A stretch of 13,958 nucleotides of DNA from an uncultured Haloferula sp. (GTDB lineage Bacteria > Verrucomicrobiota > Verrucomicrobiae > Verrucomicrobiales > Akkermansiaceae), in assembly GCA_946481625.1 (NCBI GenBank), contig CAMLOZ010000021.1:1-13958 (forward strand), given 5' to 3'. Positions 13,581-13,958 of this stretch are shown in pieces (position 1 is the stretch's first letter; the number at the start of each line of letters is the position of its first letter). The notes beneath the pieces are model-generated. The model was given only the letters and a program-made list of their open reading frames with translations, searched no databases and was not told where the DNA came from. Position numbers and translations under genes: made by a program.

Positions 13581-13958
13581 TCAGGAGATCCGGCTCACTT
13601 CGCGGCGGGTCGCGGCATCAGCACTCGCCCAGCCGTCCTCGCTCCGGAGGAATGAGAATGCTTGTTCCGCTTCGAATTCCTCGCCGGTGAAAACATGCCG
13701 CTCGATTTCGATTTGATCCGCACCCGCCCGGATCAAATGGAAGCCCTGCGGTTCGCCCTGCAAACGGGTCGAGCAGACGGTCGCCGCTTGGGAAACGACA
13801 CAGCGCCAGCCATGCGCCGGACCCAGCGTGCCGAGGTGGGAGCAATGGAAATGCCCGCACAGCACGAGGTCCACCCGCCGCCGGGCGATGAGTTCCAGCA
13901 GATCGCCCAAAGGCTGCACGACATCCCGCTTGTGCCCCGCCGGTGCCATCAACGGATG
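13581..13958 (-). CDS. Calcineurin-like metallophosphoesterase, C-terminal part
   Basis: The gene enters from the right edge and ends with TGA at 13583-13581; 125 residues are visible. HPLMAPAG at the very edge corresponds to the HHP-type metal-binding stretch of calcineurin-like phosphoesterases, and VDLVLCGHFHCSHLG contains the final GHxH motif, whose histidines bind the metals. The following SQAATVCSTRLQGEPQGFHLIR matches the strand pair that closes the domain in CpdA-like class III phosphodiesterases. The N-terminal DxH and GD motifs are outside the window. The substrate could be a cyclic nucleotide, a phospholipid or another phosphoester. It precedes the flavoenzyme gene by only a few bases. 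Confidence 0.85.
   Translation of the reverse strand, partial: HPLMAPAGHKRDVVQPLGDLLELIARRRVDLVLCGHFHCSHLGTLGPAHGWRCVVSQAATVCSTRLQGEPQGFHLIRAGADQIEIERHVFTGEEFEAEQAFSFLRSEDGWASADAATRREVSRIS

Noticed and set aside
12297..13655. 452-codon plus-strand frame opposite the flavoenzyme gene.
   Set aside because: Arg/His/Pro-rich product without motifs, fully explained by codon bias of the disulfide oxidoreductase gene.

Overview
The window looks like a chromosomal piece of a high-GC member of the Verrucomicrobiota, probably near Luteolibacter or Haloferula. The evidence is the large beta-solenoid protein with autotransporter-associated strand repeats and an Asp-rich tail, the short C-terminal strand domains of the 'ETS-D...W...YYRLR' kind, and the tandem 3-keto-disaccharide-hydrolase (DUF1080) domains. 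This placement is from family knowledge only; no marker gene was compared. I saw no tRNA, rRNA, insertion sequence, integrase or CRISPR array.

Layout. 3-3920 (+): 3' part of a very large surface or secreted beta-solenoid protein, closed by a strong hairpin terminator. 4052-5638 (-): peptide chain release factor 3 (prfC), convergent with it. 5639-6052: 414 bases without a gene; the right half carries two 17-base perfect dyads TTGAGA-N5-TCTCAA plus an extra half-site. 6053-6247 (+): a 64-residue four-cysteine protein with its own terminator. 6423-7499 and 7597-8841 (+): a Gfo/Idh/MocA oxidoreductase followed by an exported tandem 3-keto-disaccharide hydrolase, plausibly one sugar-oxidising/hydrolysing unit; three ACTTGGCG direct repeats lie between them. 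8878-8950: a compact palindromic REP-like element that supplies the stop codon and last residues of the next gene. 8918-10183 (-): exported serine hydrolase of the beta-lactamase/esterase fold. 10276-10707 and 10777-11343 (+): a GNAT acetyltransferase and a DEDDy-type RNase-H-fold exonuclease. 11366-11473 (-): a 35-residue single-span membrane protein. 11541-12014 (-): a DUF2383-like helical-bundle protein. 12171-13574 and 13581-13958 (-): a pyridine-nucleotide disulfide oxidoreductase coupled to an upstream metallophosphoesterase that runs off the right edge.

How the genes work together. Most are unrelated housekeeping or accessory genes. Two sets may cooperate: the oxidoreductase with the 3-keto hydrolase, and the phosphoesterase with the flavoenzyme, whose stop and start are six bases apart. 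Only one start codon has a convincing Shine-Dalgarno sequence; several others follow short C-rich leaders. The observations I would follow up first are the tandem dyad operator with the four-cysteine gene, the palindromic element inside a coding end, and the triplicated ACTTGGCG leader.
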